Notes: generated by a model from the letters alone, not told the origin. A stretch of 64,000 bases of DNA from Lepisosteus oculatus (GCF_040954835.1 NC_090698.1:2106501-2170500); one strand, 5' to 3'. Counted from the stretch's first letter, positions 1 to 12,837 are shown. Numbers and translations: made by a program.

Positions 1-858
1 GTCAGTTTAATATTGATTTTAAATCGTTTTAAGTTTGTACTGATGTTTCAGTCTCTAATCCAAATAAAAAAGTAATCTAAAGAAAACTGTATCTGAGCCT
101 TTCATGTAGAAATTTAATTACAACGATTCTTTTCAGCTACTGTTGATTTTGATATTCTGCTTTTAAGATTTTCCATTTTTACAATCTGAAGTAAGCACAA
201 AATTATAAATTCCAGCTGAAGACTCAAGAATACTGAGTACTGAGACTTTAATTTCTGTGAAAAAACATATATCAAATGATGTATTCACTGTGTAGCTTCC
301 AAAAATATCATTTGTGAGCATTCAATTATCCTGTAAAATTCCAAACGTTCAGTAACCCCTTTAAATTCCCTCAGAATTTGTCAAATTTGTAGCAGCTGTT
401 CAAAATAATCCATTTTAAGGTTTTTTGTAAACCGAAGTGGTGATTTTAACAGGCTGCAGTTCACCACCATTCTAACCACAAGAGGGCACTGTTTCGAGGC
501 GGATGACAGAAAGGCAGTCGGTAGCAGGTCAGTTCAGTCTAGACAAATTATCAAGAATCGTAGCAACAAAATGTTTGTGATTAATCAAATGTCAACATTG
601 TAGATACAATGGATTTTGTTAATTGTGCCCAAGATTAAATTATAATCTTATAATAATAAAGAACATAAGGATAATTGGATCTAATGACTGAATCTTATTA
701 GAATTTGGGGTCTAGAACAGAAATTTTAATTAAAATATTTAGAAGTTAAAATATGAAGCAGCCCTTTATTCAAGAGGGATGGAGGCTGTCTGGAGTTAAC
801 TGAGTATCCAGCTGTTTGCCATTCCCGACGGTACGAGGTCGGGTATGAATTCTGGGAT
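1..858. other. AT-rich non-coding stretch
   Basis: No open frame above 60 codons and no recognisable repeat. It is clearly more AT-rich than the rest of the window. Confidence 0.6.
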
Positions 859-1205
859 AATAAACTTTATTTTATATAGCGCCTTTAAACGCGGTTTCTC
901 AAAGCGCTTTACAGAATGACAACAGCAACAACAGAAATGAAAAATACACAAGATAAACACGATGAGAATACACAGAGGAGACAGTAGATGGTCGTATTAT
1001 GTATAGTAGGAGCAGAGGGGTAAAGAACAGAACCAGTTCAGTAAAGGCCCTTCTGAAGAAGGGTTTGAGTCTGGATTTGAAGGAGTTTAGAGAAGGCGAC
1101 TCTCTGATATCCTTGGGGAGAGAGTTACAGAACTTAAGGGCAGAACAGGAGAAGGCCCTGTCACCCATAGAGTGTAGGCGGGCTTGGGGGACAGTTAGGA
1201 GCATT
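859..1205 (-). mobile_element. L2-type LINE, 5'-truncated tail (reverse transcriptase C-terminus and 3'UTR)
   Basis: The minus strand encodes [20 protein letters not shown] and the following LPKDIRESPSLNSFKSRLK, the well-known C-terminus of fish L2-clade LINE reverse transcriptases. On the plus strand the 3' tail reads as tttatatagcgcctttaaac and cagaatgac. Only the last about 100 codons survive, so the copy is dead on arrival. Confidence 0.8.
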
Positions 1206-3789
1206 TTAAATAAAAATGCTTCTACAAGTTCTAAAATTGGCCCCCGAGATGCTGAAATTATCTCATTTCCAGCTGGTTAAAATCCCCCCCCGTCTGCAGT
1301 CCTGCCGCCCGGACCGTGCTGGAGCTCCGGCGCTGCGCTCTCTCTCAGCACCGGGGCAGAGACGCAGCACCAGCGCGACCGGCCCGGCTGGCCCGGCGCC
1401 AGGCCGGGGGCGGAGGTGCGCAGGAAGACCGAGATCGGGGAATTTGAACAGGAAGGACTGGAGCTGTTTTAGCAAAGACAATAAAGGACGGAATCCCGAA
1501 ATAGCTCCGTGGGCTGGGATTCTGGTTGTCGTGGCACGCAGCTCCCCTGATCTGGCGTGGGAGGTGGCGAGTCGGACCTCTGAGCGGAGCGCGGAGCTGA
1601 CTAATTGTTTCACTTCAGTCATTATGAGCTCGAAATGAAAGCCAGACCGCTCACCCCTGTGGTTCAACAGGACCAGGTCTGGAGATGGAGCGTATAAAAA
1701 TATTGGGGGTTCTAATGGACTGGCCTCATCTTCGGGTTTCTTGTAGGTATTCAGTGGCCTGCATAAATCCTCTATATTCATTTACTGTGGTGATTGTCTA
1801 GCAGGTGAACATCCAAAACGTTTGTTTTGCATTGGAAGCTTCCCCGTAAAGTATTGAAGACGTAGAAGTTACCGATGATATATTCAGACAGACAGGACCA
1901 AAGGTCTTTATTTCTTGCCAATTTTGTGTGCCGCCGGGTGGCTGTGGTTCTGCAGAGCTCGGGTCCTGCTGTTCCTTCTTCCTGCTCCTTCCTCATTGTC
2001 TCTGCCCGGAGACCGAGCTTGGTGAGGACCGGGGGAGATTTTATTGTGTTTCTTGTCTTTCACTGAATCTTGTTTTTAGAATGAGAATATTGAAACGCAA
2101 CGGGGGTTCAGGTGGGCGCCCTTGCCGCATTAGGTCGGGGCCCCCGTCGGGGGGCTCGAACCCGGGACTCCCGCGTCACTCAAGATCTCTCTACAGCCCA
2201 CTAGCTGTGGTCCTGCTATCACAGGGAAGGGCGGTGACGTCACCTGCTCCGGTAAGCCGGCTCTTACACAGTACCTGTCGGCCGTAAGCGTTACAATATG
2301 TTCTCAAAAATCTTTCCCTGTTCTCTCTTCGGCGTATTCAAGTTTCATTGAACTAACAGTCCGCGGTCAGAAAGCTGCGGACGCGCCAACGACAGTTCTT
2401 CCAGTTTTACAACTGCAACAGTGTCCGAGATCTGGCCAGTGAAGGATTTGCGTGCGGGACATCTGAATCATCTTGCGTCAAGATCTTATCGGCTGTGTAA
2501 CAGTGCTCCGTTTCACCAGAACAAGCCCAGCAGCTCGTCGGTGGTGTTGCTGTCCCACAGGCGCGCAGTAACGAGTGAGTGTCGAAACGCCGAAAGGCTT
2601 TACGAATTGGTCACAAAGTCGTCATCGACTCGTCTTACTGCTGCAACACACGCGGAGCCAGAGAAAACCCAGGGCCCGAACTGACCCAGGTACGAGCTGG
2701 GCTTTGATCTGAAACCGTGCTTGACCAGTCACATCGCAAATCAGAGCGCTGGAGTCCGGCCTGACTTTTTCAGCATCGCGAACTTAGTTTTGCTAAGTTT
2801 TTCTTGTCGGCCTAGTATCGGTCCAACGTGAGACGTCGGTGACATTACCAGTACAGAATTTTATACATACACTATGAGAGCATGGACACAAACCGTCTGT
2901 CCAAGGGGTCGTTTTTAACTGAATGTTTTTTTTTCTCTAAATCATCCTGTTTAATTCTTTCTCCTAGATGCTATTCTCAGCATGAGTAGGGATAAACAGA
3001 AACGAGATCGCCGCTATCGCTGGAAACAGGCTGTTCCCGGAGCCCAAACGTAGTGAGTCTGGTCAGCAGTGAACTGGCGCGTCCATCAGCACCAGGACCC
3101 GTCCAGACAGCTCGCCCGGTGAGCCCCAGTGCTCGCTGGTTATCTGGGAATGGACGGTTTTATTAGGGGTGATGGCTCACCGATTACATTCTTTGGGACG
3201 TGCGATTTCAGCCAAGACCGACCCTAAACAGCACCCTCAGCCCTGGCCCGCTGGAACAGGGCGGTTTCGTGACATTTACTGTTGCCGAGCGCAGCTGTCC
3301 CCGTCCCCAGCCGAGCACACACAGCGCCCCCGCCTGGACGGAGGACAGCTCGTCCACAGTGGAAGACCAGGTCTTCTGCCGCGGCAGAGTTTCACACTGT
3401 GTGGGCTTCAGAGGGGGGTGACGTCGCGCTGAGCCCTGGTTCCTGTCTCCCAGGGTCGCAGGAACAGGGCTTGAGGAGGCTCCAGGGAGAGGAGGCTCAG
3501 CAGAGCCCAAGACTGCAGCCGGAGATTCCTTCACTGGGGGGGGCGCTGGGGGTGGAGGAGCCCTGATCTGTGAGTTTGTTCTTGTATGTCGTTGTGCATG
3601 TCGGTCGGCTGTGGCTCGTTATTTACAACTGGTTTGTAATGCGCTCTGCATGTTGCGTGATGGTGGTGTCTATTGTACAGGTCCTGCGAGAGCAGCGTGG
3701 TCAAGAATCCCAATGTCATGTCATGTCGTTTGCCAAACCCCTTTATACCAAACAGTGTCGCTGGAAGCCAGAGCCTTCACAGCAAGCAA
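1206..3789. other. Non-coding; CpG-dense patches, no supported gene
   Basis: CpG-dense patches occur at about 1280-1450, 2080-2290 and 2340-2660. The string gggctcgaacccgggactc near 2153 resembles a tRNA B box read on the minus strand, perhaps from a tRNA-type SINE. Open frames are short and overlap on several strands, as expected in GC-rich non-coding DNA. Confidence 0.45.
2235..2242. promoter_or_regulatory. Full CRE palindrome (TGACGTCA)
   Basis: A second perfect CRE lies in the CpG-dense patch 2080-2290. No gene start is seen nearby, and the surrounding sequence looks repeat-derived, so a regulatory role is doubtful. Confidence 0.18.
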
Positions 3790-3880
3790 AGAGCGCAAGG
3801 CAGGGTACACCCTGGAGGGGGCGCCAGTCCAGCGCAGGGCAAGTGCAAGCCAGTCATACATGGGGACAGTTTGGAGGCCA
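3790..3880. repeat. Short dispersed-repeat fragment
   Basis: The pattern aaggcagggtacaccctgga and gcgccagtccagcgcagggc is one I recall as common in fish repeats. It abuts the SINE at 3895. Confidence 0.35.
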
Positions 3881-3894
3881 CGGTAAAGGCGGAG

Positions 3895-4250
3895 GGGGGA
3901 AATTTGGTCTGGACACCGGGATAACTCCCTACTCTTCTCGAGAAATGCCCAGGGATCTTTAATGACCACTGAGAGTCAGGACCTCGGTATAATGTATCAT
4001 CCGAAAGACGGCGCCCACTACAGTCTAGTGTCCCCGCCACTATACTGGGGCATTAGAACCCACACGGACCACAGGGTGAGCGCCCCCTGCTGGGTCCACT
4101 AACACCTCTTCCGGCAGCAACCTCAGCTCTCCCAGGAGTCTCCCATCCAGGTACTGACCAGGCTCACAGCTGCCGGGCTCCAGTGGGTCGCCAGTTGAGA
4201 GCTGCAGGGTGATAGGGCTGCTGGCTTTGTAGCAGACAAACTCCTCTCCC
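3895..4250 (-). mobile_element. 5S-rRNA-headed SINE (SINE3-like), partial
   Basis: On the minus strand it starts with agcctggtcagtacctggat and gggagactcctggg, closely matching the internal promoter region of 5S rRNA (box C). The body is shared with the copies at 18005 and 41070, including gggggcgctcaccctg and ctcgagaagagtagg. The L2-like tail is missing. Confidence 0.72.
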
Positions 4251-5453
4251 TCTGACGGGAGCTGCAGTCTCGCCCCGTGATGCAGGGGCAGAGCCGGGCT
4301 CCTTGAAGGCGAGTGAGGCGATGGGGCGGGTGAGGGTGAGGCGGAGCACCAGCGCCACAGCTTGCGCGGGATCGTGGGTACAGTGGCGAGGGGAGCAGCG
4401 GCCGCCGGCGGGCCTGCTCGGGTCAGCCCCGAACCAGAGCAGCTCGGGTCGCCCTGTGGCGTGCCGAGCTCCTCCCAGACGTGCTCGGCCAGGGCAGGCC
4501 AGGTAAACCCGTCTTGCAGCTGGTCTGTGTGTCCTCAGCAGTTGCATCGTCTCTCCCCTCTCTCACCAAATAGACTTTAAACCCCCCCTCCCCCCGGCAG
4601 CCCCACCTGGGGACAGAGGGAAAGCAGCCTGTGGACACGGCTGGAATGCCGAATGACCGCAGAGTTCGTTACAGCTTGATTTACAGAAAGCGGGAGCGAG
4701 ATTTTCCTCGGAGTATGATGTCATGGCTTTGGCCCGAGCAGATGGAGGGGGAGGTGGTGGTAGCAGTGGTGGAGGTGGGGGGGGGGGTCTAGGATTTTAG
4801 CGGAAGGGGGGGCTGTAATTTGAGTGACCTCGGCTAAAATTGAAAGCAGTTGGGAATTCTCCAGAGGGGCGAAGCTGAGCAGCCCGGACTCTGCTCACAG
4901 TTCCCACGACACCAAACGACCTCCACCTTTCTTTTTCCTCTGCCAGTATCATTTTTCTCCCCCTCTCCCTCCTTCCCTCTTCCTCTCTTCAGGCCCAGTC
5001 GGCCTGGATTCCTATAAATGGCAAATCTGATGGCTGCTCCTCCACCACAGCCCCGCCGGGCGCGCTGAAAAACGACAAAGCCGGCCCGGAGTCGCACTTC
5101 CGCGAAAAAGAGACCTTGAGAATCGGACGATGTTTAGGAAATGGAAAATAGTTGAACTGGATCACGTGAGGCACGGCCAGCTGACTGGAGCCCCCCAAGC
5201 CCTGTCCCCCAGCTCCCCTGTCCCCCTGTACTGTTTCTCCTGGGGGTGCGAAGCCTCGTTTCCTGGGACTTTGCAGGCAGGTCTGAGAGAGACAGCAGAA
5301 GACATGAAAAGGTGGGATTGGCAGACCGGTTCCCACCGAGGATCGATATCGGACGCTGTGATTGCAGGATGTCCCCGAGATTGGACAGGGAATTTCCCGG
5401 AGGATTTAGCTGTATTCACCTCAAAAACAGAAACAAGTAAAACTGGGGCAGGT

Positions 5454-5619
5454 GTCCACTACACTCTGCCTGGGGTAGTTGTCCACTATACCCCACCAGG
5501 GGCAGTTGTGCCTATACCCCACCGGGGGCAGTTGTCCACTACACTCTGCCTGGGGCAGCTGTCTACTACAGTATACCCCACAAGGGGCAGTTTTCTAGTA
5601 CACTCTGCCTGGGCCAGCT
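5454..5619. repeat. 27-bp minisatellite, about 6 copies
   Basis: Units read like gtccactacactctgcctgg followed by ggtagtt. Two variants (actctgcctggggcag and taccccaccaggggcag) alternate. Unit lengths are 26-32 bases. Confidence 0.75.
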
Positions 5620-6076
5620 GGCTTGAGCCTGTGTGATCTGATACCCTGCATTAATTGTCTGAACGCAAGGAGCCTTGGAGATTGGGAGTCTGCAGCTCGA
5701 ACCCCAGGCAGGGGGGCCAGGCGGGGTCGCGGGCGGAGCGTGGGACTGGAGTCGGGGTGTGGAAACTGTGAGGCCTGTCTGGGTCTTCTTCCTTTCAAGG
5801 ATAGACACGCGTCACTTGGCAGCCCCTTATGTCAAAGTTATTGTTAGTACTGGATAACACTTTCGACAGGCCGACGTTTTTAATACGACTGCTACTAAAA
5901 TCGTGAAAAGTGATAGTTTCATGGCTGTCGGTAGGAGCTAATCAGCGCCTCCTCAGACGTGGATCGGACCTTTCCGTCCGGGGAGCTAGGTGGGGGCTGA
6001 GGAGGGCTGGGAGAGGGGTGACGCGCACACCCGCTGGATCCACCTGCTCCGCTGTCCGTCCCCCGGCCCACACGCG

Positions 6077-6101
6077 CTCGGCTCGGCTCGGCTCGGCTCG
6101 G
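6077..6101. repeat. (CTCGG)5 microsatellite in CpG-rich patch
   Basis: Five perfect CTCGG units lie inside a CpG-dense patch (about 5990-6250). No open reading frame of note surrounds it. Confidence 0.8.
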
Positions 6102-7149
6102 CCACCCAGGTGTCACCCAGACACGAGCCTGTCGATTAGCCACGCCCGGAGAGGAGCGGGCCAGCTCTGCGGCAGTGAGCGAGGGGGAGACGGACCTTCT
6201 CAGGGCGCCCAACGGCCAGAGGAAGAGAGGGGGAACGGCGCTCCGCTGGATTGTTTTAAGATGCAATCAGGCATCAGGAATGTTTGACGCTGATTCAAAA
6301 ATGTAATTAATCTTTGGAGGCAGCAGTGTGTTGTAGCAGGGGAGCGCGGACGGAGAGGGGTTTTAAGAGCAGCCCCTTTGGGCACATATTTCCACTGGGC
6401 TGGAATAATAAACCAGGTGATGTGCCCTGTTGCAGCACACACGTGTGCTTGATGCCCAGGAGTCACACGCTCGAGACATGTTCACGTCGGGGCTCCTGTT
6501 TCTCACATCTCTCCTGCTCTGGGAGGGGAGGCGGGCAGCCCACCCGCCCTGCGCCCCCACGACTGCGTCTCCAGTCCAAGGACGTGCAAAGGGTAGGATG
6601 AACAAAAAAAAAAACTTTCCGTAAACCCGATCTGCTCCCTGGATTGGCAAATGAAAGCATGCCGTGAAAATTAGAAAGAAAATCAAATAAAAACGCTGCT
6701 TAAAAGTTCACAGTCCAGGATGGGCCAGAGATTTCCTGCGAGGCGCGGGATCGTAGGTTCAGACAAAGATTGAAATCAGATTTTATTCCGCTGACCCTTG
6801 ACATCGTGGACATGAGCGTGAGACCTTCGTAGAAGGGGTGTCCAGAAAGTGTCAAACATAGCCTAACAGAGGAAGTCTCAAGCTCCTCGAATTACATTTG
6901 ATTACGTAAATGTTTTGTTTAATAATTCTCTGAACCAGCATGTTCTTCTTTGCTCTGACTCTCAAGTTTCCAGGAAGGGCTGCAGGAGCTCTGGACGGAC
7001 AAGATCGTGTCACTGCAGCGCCAGGGTGTCGTCCTTTCAGAGGCCCCGAAGAGCTGAGGCGATGCGCGTTGTTCGTTAGTCCGAACGGGAGGAAGAGGCA
7101 GAGAAAAAACGAGTTTATTTTCATAAGGAGTCCCCTCAGGTCCAGATTC

Positions 7150-7285
7150 CTTGTTCAGAGGAATTCTCCCCGCTGAAGGAAGCCAGGGTCAAAAGATTGT
7201 TACAGACTCCCACCACTCTTTGTGTAAAGAAGTGCCTCCTGTTCTCCATCCTAAATCCATCACACACACACCCCCCTTGGTGAAA
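7150..7285 (-). repeat. Interspersed repeat family R1 (fragment)
   Basis: It shares cactctttgtgtaaagaagt and gcctcctgttctc with copies near 24850, 37915, 47400, 57745 and 60880. The family is known to me as widespread in fish DNA but I cannot classify it. Confidence 0.5.
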
Positions 7286-8328
7286 GGGCACAGACCCCAG
7301 AGAAGAATATTCTGACCACGTGCACCTCGCAGGAAGGAGCACTACAGGGAGAGAAGGGTCAGGCCAAGAGATGAGGGTGTGTTGGGGTCTGTTCCTCTCT
7401 GGGCTAGTTAACTGCGAATTCTTCATCGCGCTGACCTCTCGGGACACACACAATACAACCGACAACACCACACAGTGTAGACAACAGGAACCATAAATAT
7501 GCTGTGGAAAAATAAGTATGTAGTAATGAGACCAAAAACAAAAATAAATACATGGTAGACAATGCAAAATGTGCGCAGTGCAGATGTGTGTTTGGGCCCT
7601 GCCGTTGAGGGTGCTGTCTGTGGTGGGACAGAAGCTGTTCTTGAGCCTGGTGGTCCTTGCTCTAGTGGTGCGGTAGTGTCAGAGGTATCTCTGTGGTGAC
7701 AGGGGCGGTGTGCAGGGACTGCGGCTCTGTGGTCCAGCACACATTCCTGTTGTAATGAGCGGGAGGTGACCAAGGCCTGAGGAATGACAGGCGCCGGTAC
7801 TTCTGTGTTCAAGGCCCTCTAATGGTCTTTCATTCCTCTCTGTGAATTGCACGGCCTTCTGTGTTCAATTAGAGGACGTTTAGGGCTTCTGACTGTATTA
7901 CGTCAAGCTCTTGTCTTTTGTCTCTCTTTTTTTTCAGTGTAATTTCTGGTTGGAGGATTTTGCAACACAGCAAAGTTTGTCTCACAGTTCCTCTGCATGC
8001 AGTACCTTTTAACCTTTAAACTGCCTCTGAAGCAAACACGGGTTTTGAAGGATGAACAGAACAAAAAGCTGTAGATTCTGGCTGCTGGGTGAGGTAAAAG
8101 TAAAATGAATTTAAATGTCTTGTTCCCAATGCGTTTCATCCATGACTGTGTCCCCACCTCTGGTAGAGGAGGCATAAATATTGTATAGATTACACTTGGA
8201 AATGGTTACTATATTACAATGGTTAAGGCACAGTAGAGGGTAGAGAAACCCGGGGAAGCCCCAGGAAAGCACGTGCTCACTGTGCTCAAACCACTTAGGA
8301 TAAGCAGAATAAATAGGCTATAAGACCT
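7286..8328. other. Non-coding; probable old repeat at about 7430-7720
   Basis: The stretch with gtgctgtctgtggtgggaca and gaagctgttcttgagcctgg looks like a dispersed fish repeat, but I cannot name it. Nothing else is supported. Confidence 0.35.
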
Positions 8329-8560
8329 GCACAGCACAGCACTATAACTGAGATGACCATCACAGTACAGACCCCTAGAACCCTAGACTGACCACTGAGC
8401 TGACCACTATAGCACTGACCATTACAGCACAGACTCCTTAACCCAAGACTTTAACAGCACAGCCTGACCACTGAGCTGACCGTTACAGCACTGACCGTGT
8501 AGCCCATTCCTTTAACCATGCAGCCCCATCACTGCACTGACCATTAAAGCACAATTCAGT
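8329..8560. repeat. Degenerate tandem repeat (actgaccattacagcacag type)
   Basis: Short blocks such as gaccactgagctgaccacta and actgaccattacagcacag recur with irregular spacing. It is an old, decayed minisatellite. Confidence 0.5.
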
Positions 8561-8880
8561 AGCGGACTGACCGCGGCACTCCTGTCTTTCGGGCAGTGTT
8601 TCTGGAGATCTGCTCTCCACGCTGATGAGCTGTAAGCCTTCCTGCTGCCGCTCAGCGCTGTGACATGAAACAGCCTGATTACAAACGGCGCTGCTGACAG
8701 ATTTACAAGTCCGCTTGACGTGAGAGGATGGCAGAAGTTGCAAAGTTAGATAAAAGAGACCTTTTTCAAGAAGCGATGCATGGTCTTTGAACTGCCTGCC
8801 ATTGTCTGGAGGGCTGCAGTGTGTTTAAACAGTGAAAGGACCATAGAAGGATATGCTAAGGAACTGCCAAGTGGAAACAG

Positions 8881-8910
8881 CGCGCGCGCGTGTGTGTATG
8901 TGTGTGTGTG
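8881..8910. repeat. (CG)n(TG)n microsatellite
   Basis: Five CG dinucleotides run into a TG tract with one interruption. Such alternating purine-pyrimidine DNA can adopt Z-form. Confidence 0.8.
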
Positions 8911-9125
8911 CTATTAGAGATAAGAGCTGCTCTCTCCCAGTGTGCTGTGACTCACCCCCTTCCCCACTGACTGTGGAGCACAGGAATTTGGAACCATGGT
9001 GGAGTCACTGTATAGCAAGCGATTCCTCACTGTGTGGCTCCAAACATCTGTCTGCCGTCTTGATCTATTCTAGCTTGAGTTTACACTCATCTGATGATCT
9101 ATCTAGACGGTCTTTTCTAGCCATA

Positions 9126-9366
9126 CTGTGTCTGTCTAGCTATGTGTCTATCTGTTTATCTTTTCTCTCAGTTTGTTCTTGCCTGATTTTTTATCCTGTA
9201 TATGTCTGTCTTCATGCAGATCTGTGGGTGTCTGTGTGTATCTCTCAGAGTAAGTGTGCCTATGTCTCTTTTATTAGCTGTGTGGTCCTCTGTCTGTCTT
9301 TCTCTCTCTGTGTGTGTCTCACTCTCCGTTGTCTCTGTGGCTGTGAACTTGTCTGTCTGTGTCTTA
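9126..9366. repeat. TCTG/TCTA-rich imperfect simple repeat
   Basis: The stretch is rich in tctgtct, tgtctat and gtgtgt words without a strict unit. Open frames here are low-complexity artefacts. Confidence 0.55.
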
Positions 9367-9394
9367 TCTTGTAGAGTTGTAGATACTACTACTT

Positions 9395-9740
9395 ATAATA
9401 AAATGTATTTATAAAGCACCTTTCCAAACCCAAGGACACTGTACATAGTATAAAGGAAAAGATAAAAACTTGCAATAAAACTTGATTGTGGTAAAAAGGT
9501 GAATTTTGAGTTTGGGTTTGAGAGTCAAAGAGAGTCAGAGTTCGTCTCTTGAGAAGTCTGAGGAAGGGCATTCCATAACCCCGGAGCAGGACAGGAAAAG
9601 CACGGTCAACCAATATTCCGGGATTCAGTCCTGGGTGGAGTGAGAGGAGCCTACAGGAGGGAGTGTGAACATGGAGGAGTTCAGGGATGTGTGCCAGACT
9701 GCTTACAGCCTTCAAGATCAGTGACAGGATCTCACATCAC
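9395..9740 (-). repeat. Unclassified dispersed repeat, LINE-tail-like
   Basis: It starts ataataaaatgtatttataa and agcacctttccaaacccaag, the usual form of a LINE/SINE 3' end read from the opposite strand. It continues with a gcattccataaccccggagc block. The boundaries are approximate. Confidence 0.4.
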
Positions 9741-12692
9741 ATACGTGACTGTATAGGCAAGCAGTGCAGAGCTCAATGTAGGACTGATACGTTGCCGGTG
9801 TCCTGGTGTCTGTGCATATCTGCAGTTCGTGAAGAGAAGTGTCCCTCCACATTATTTTTGGGGAGCAAATAGATCTGTGGGTGCATAATAAGAGGATGGA
9901 TGGGACTCCCCTGTGAAGCCCGCCATACTTCAGCTTCAAACCCAGCGTTTCCGCTCTGGGAAACAGAGTGACACTTGTGTGCCCACAGGCTGCAGCCACA
10001 CTGTTTGTCTTACTCATGGTCTGATGGGCCCCGAGCCTTGAGGAGCTGTGGTATCACTGTGGTCTCATTCACCCGGCCAGGTTTCCAGAAACCACAGATG
10101 ACGTTAAGATTAATGCTGCTTGGTTCCCTTGTAAGTATGACTAAGATTCTGGTTTAGTTATCCTTGGTGCATTCCAAGGATCTGACTCGCCTGATTTTCT
10201 GTACCCCAACAGGCTGGTGAACTCAGCCCAATTAAACTGGTCTGCAAAGTGCTAAATTAATCAACACGCCGTACTGTAACCCTTCAATGACAAGGGACAG
10301 GTTCTGCACGAATAAATCACCATGGCAACTTCTTCATAAGTAAAATAGTTGACCTATTGATTTTTCAATGCATTAATCGACTGATTAACGAAAAGAGCCT
10401 ATTCAGACCCTCAGCTTTATTTCTCTGTTTAGTTTTTGTTTTTATTCCTGCTGTTGATTCTATAGAAATGTGTTGGATTTGCTCTCTCAAAGCCTTCAAG
10501 GGTTGTGAATTCGTGAAAGGGGTCGCCCTTATTCTTGTCTTGTCTAGTCTGAAAGGTCCAGTTATGTCAGCCTGCCACTGCTCGACAGGGCTGTCCAGTC
10601 CTGGCGCTGGAGGGCTGGTGGCTCTGTAGGGTTTCTAGGTCTCTTCAAGGCAGCCAGATCTGAAGAGCTACAGGGAACCTGTCAATCTGCTCCAGTTAAA
10701 CCAGTAACCTGCTGGTTTAGCTTAATAAGAGCTGAGTTGGAATGAAAATTCACGGACACACTGGGCCTCCAGACGTAGGATCGGACACTCCTGGTGTAGG
10801 ACATTCCTTTAGCTCCGGGAACTTACCTGGGCACTCTCCTCTGGACTAACTCCAGTGCAGCAGTATCTCTGTTTAAAGATAAACTGCTGCTGAGACATGT
10901 CAGGCAGGGTCAGACAGACTGTGGCCACAAGATAAACTCTGATTCCACAAATATTCATCTGCTGGGGCCAGCCTACAGAGGTGAAAGGTCAGCATGTGTG
11001 AGGCTACTGGGAGTTTCACTGTTGTGTGGGGCAATGATGCTTGTTAGACAGCATGGTCGGGTTTACTGGTGCCGAATGACAAAGCATTCTCAATCACACA
11101 ACCGCCCTTCTGCCCTGTGAGCTGGCCGCAGTCTGGGAGACCGACTCCTGGTCCGAACTGGAGTTCAGACATCGCCTTGCCCTCCGGCTGATGTAGTTTC
11201 GTGTGTCTTCAGCGTCCAGTGAAACTGAATCTCCAGGAATACGAAGCGCTGAAATACATTTCCTTGAACTTGTCATTATGCCCACGTTTTGTTTGTTTTG
11301 TGGTAACAAATTGTTTGCACTTACAAAACCAAAAATCAGATACTGGGGTTTGTTAGCTGTTTCTTTTTCTGGGCGGGGGGGGGAGGAGAGAAAATGGATT
11401 TCTGAAATCCGCTCCTTAGCTGTGCAGAACGCCCATTTCTGCAAACTTCTGTGGCATATAATTATGATTTCACGATGATAACATGTTAAGCAAGAAATCA
11501 TCTGAATCCTAATAATCTAAACGCCAGATAAGTTATCTGCAGGGTCTGGGACAAGGCGTGAGAGCTCTGGCGTGTCGTGAATCCGTGATCCTACAGTTAT
11601 CATTCAAATATGAACCCAGTAGTCCTGCATTCACCCCTGCCTTCACAACCTTATGGCTGAAAATACAGGGGTGCCTGAACATGCAGAGCGCCCACAGAGC
11701 TGGCTCCTTTGTGTCAGCTGCAGGTGGGAAGCGGTTTTAAACAGTTCTTTCGGCATCGACAAGTATGGTATCGAACAGAAACCGTCTTCTTGAAATGTGT
11801 GGATCGCCAGATAAGATCAGCTGTCGCTTCAGCAAGCTTCAGTTCACACATTTTGCTCTCGAAGGTGTTGCTGAGGAGTCGTTTGCGTTCTGATTATGTC
11901 TGATTACGTTGCAGAACGATTTCATCACGCCTGTCTGGCGACCAAGTTGTGCGGAATGTGGTTTATTGTTCATTGTGTGAGGCAGTGGCTGGTAATCACA
12001 GTGGGAAATTGTGCGTATTTATGGGATTAAATCAGGTTGTGCTGCTCTGTGAAGCAAGTATGGTTCCTTAGAGAGCCAGTAACCCTAAAAAAATCCTAAT
12101 TATGTACCACGCAGCCCTGTGATATTAAAATGTATTACTATGGGAAAGTTTGGAAAAAGCCACAGTTAGCACAGTGACCATCGAGCCCTGAGTCATGTAT
12201 GGCTGACACCCTCTGGACTCTGGTGCTTGTGCTCAGCCCCTGGTTAGGGCCTGGGGGGGCTTGTCTGTCCTTTTTAGGGTTTTGAACATCGTTGAACTCT
12301 CGTCCCAGAGTTTCCTGCTCAAGGTTACCCACCATAAACCCTGCAGGAATGGGTGTGTACGAGGAGAGCTGTCCTACAGCAGAAGAAGGGTTTATGGGTG
12401 AAGGACCCGTGCCCAGCCTGCACCCCTCTGCCCCCCGGGAGACCCCAAGAGCATTCCCACAGACCCCCACTCCTGGACCCCAGTGCCCCGAGGAGAAACG
12501 CAAACACTGTAACTGCCGCCAGCTGTGGTAACAAGCCGCCAAAGCACTTCCTGTGCACCACGTTACCAAGGCAACGGCCGCGGGGAGAGTGCTGGGGGCC
12601 GCGTCTGTGCCTGACTGGCTAGGGGCTCTTTTGTGTGCCCTGCCAGGGGACCGGAGAGCATGAACGCCAACTTTACTCAGGCTCCTGGGGGC
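9741..12692. other. Non-coding, nothing recognised
   Basis: Only short random open frames. There is no repeat with a second copy that I noticed. Confidence 0.5.
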
Positions 12693-12715
12693 CGTGTGTG
12701 TGTGTGTGTGCGCAT
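12693..12715. repeat. (GT)n microsatellite
   Basis: A short GT tract leads into gcgcatgcacgcgcccgcg. Confidence 0.75.
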
Positions 12716-12837
12716 GCACGCGCCCGCGTCAGGCCAGGGAGCTGCTGTCTGTGAGGCTGCATCAATCTCCTCCTGCCCCGTCAGTGCCAGCCTCAGTCCA
12801 GCTCAGTCCAGTTGGTCACTTGGCCAGTGGTCATCAT

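Larger units (their letters stand above)
4251..7149. other. Non-coding; G-rich and CpG-rich patches
   Basis: Apart from the minisatellite at 5454 and the CTCGG tract at 6077, I see a G-run near 4775-4795 and a CpG-rich patch at 5990-6250. The patch has no strong donor and no conserved open frame. Confidence 0.45.
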
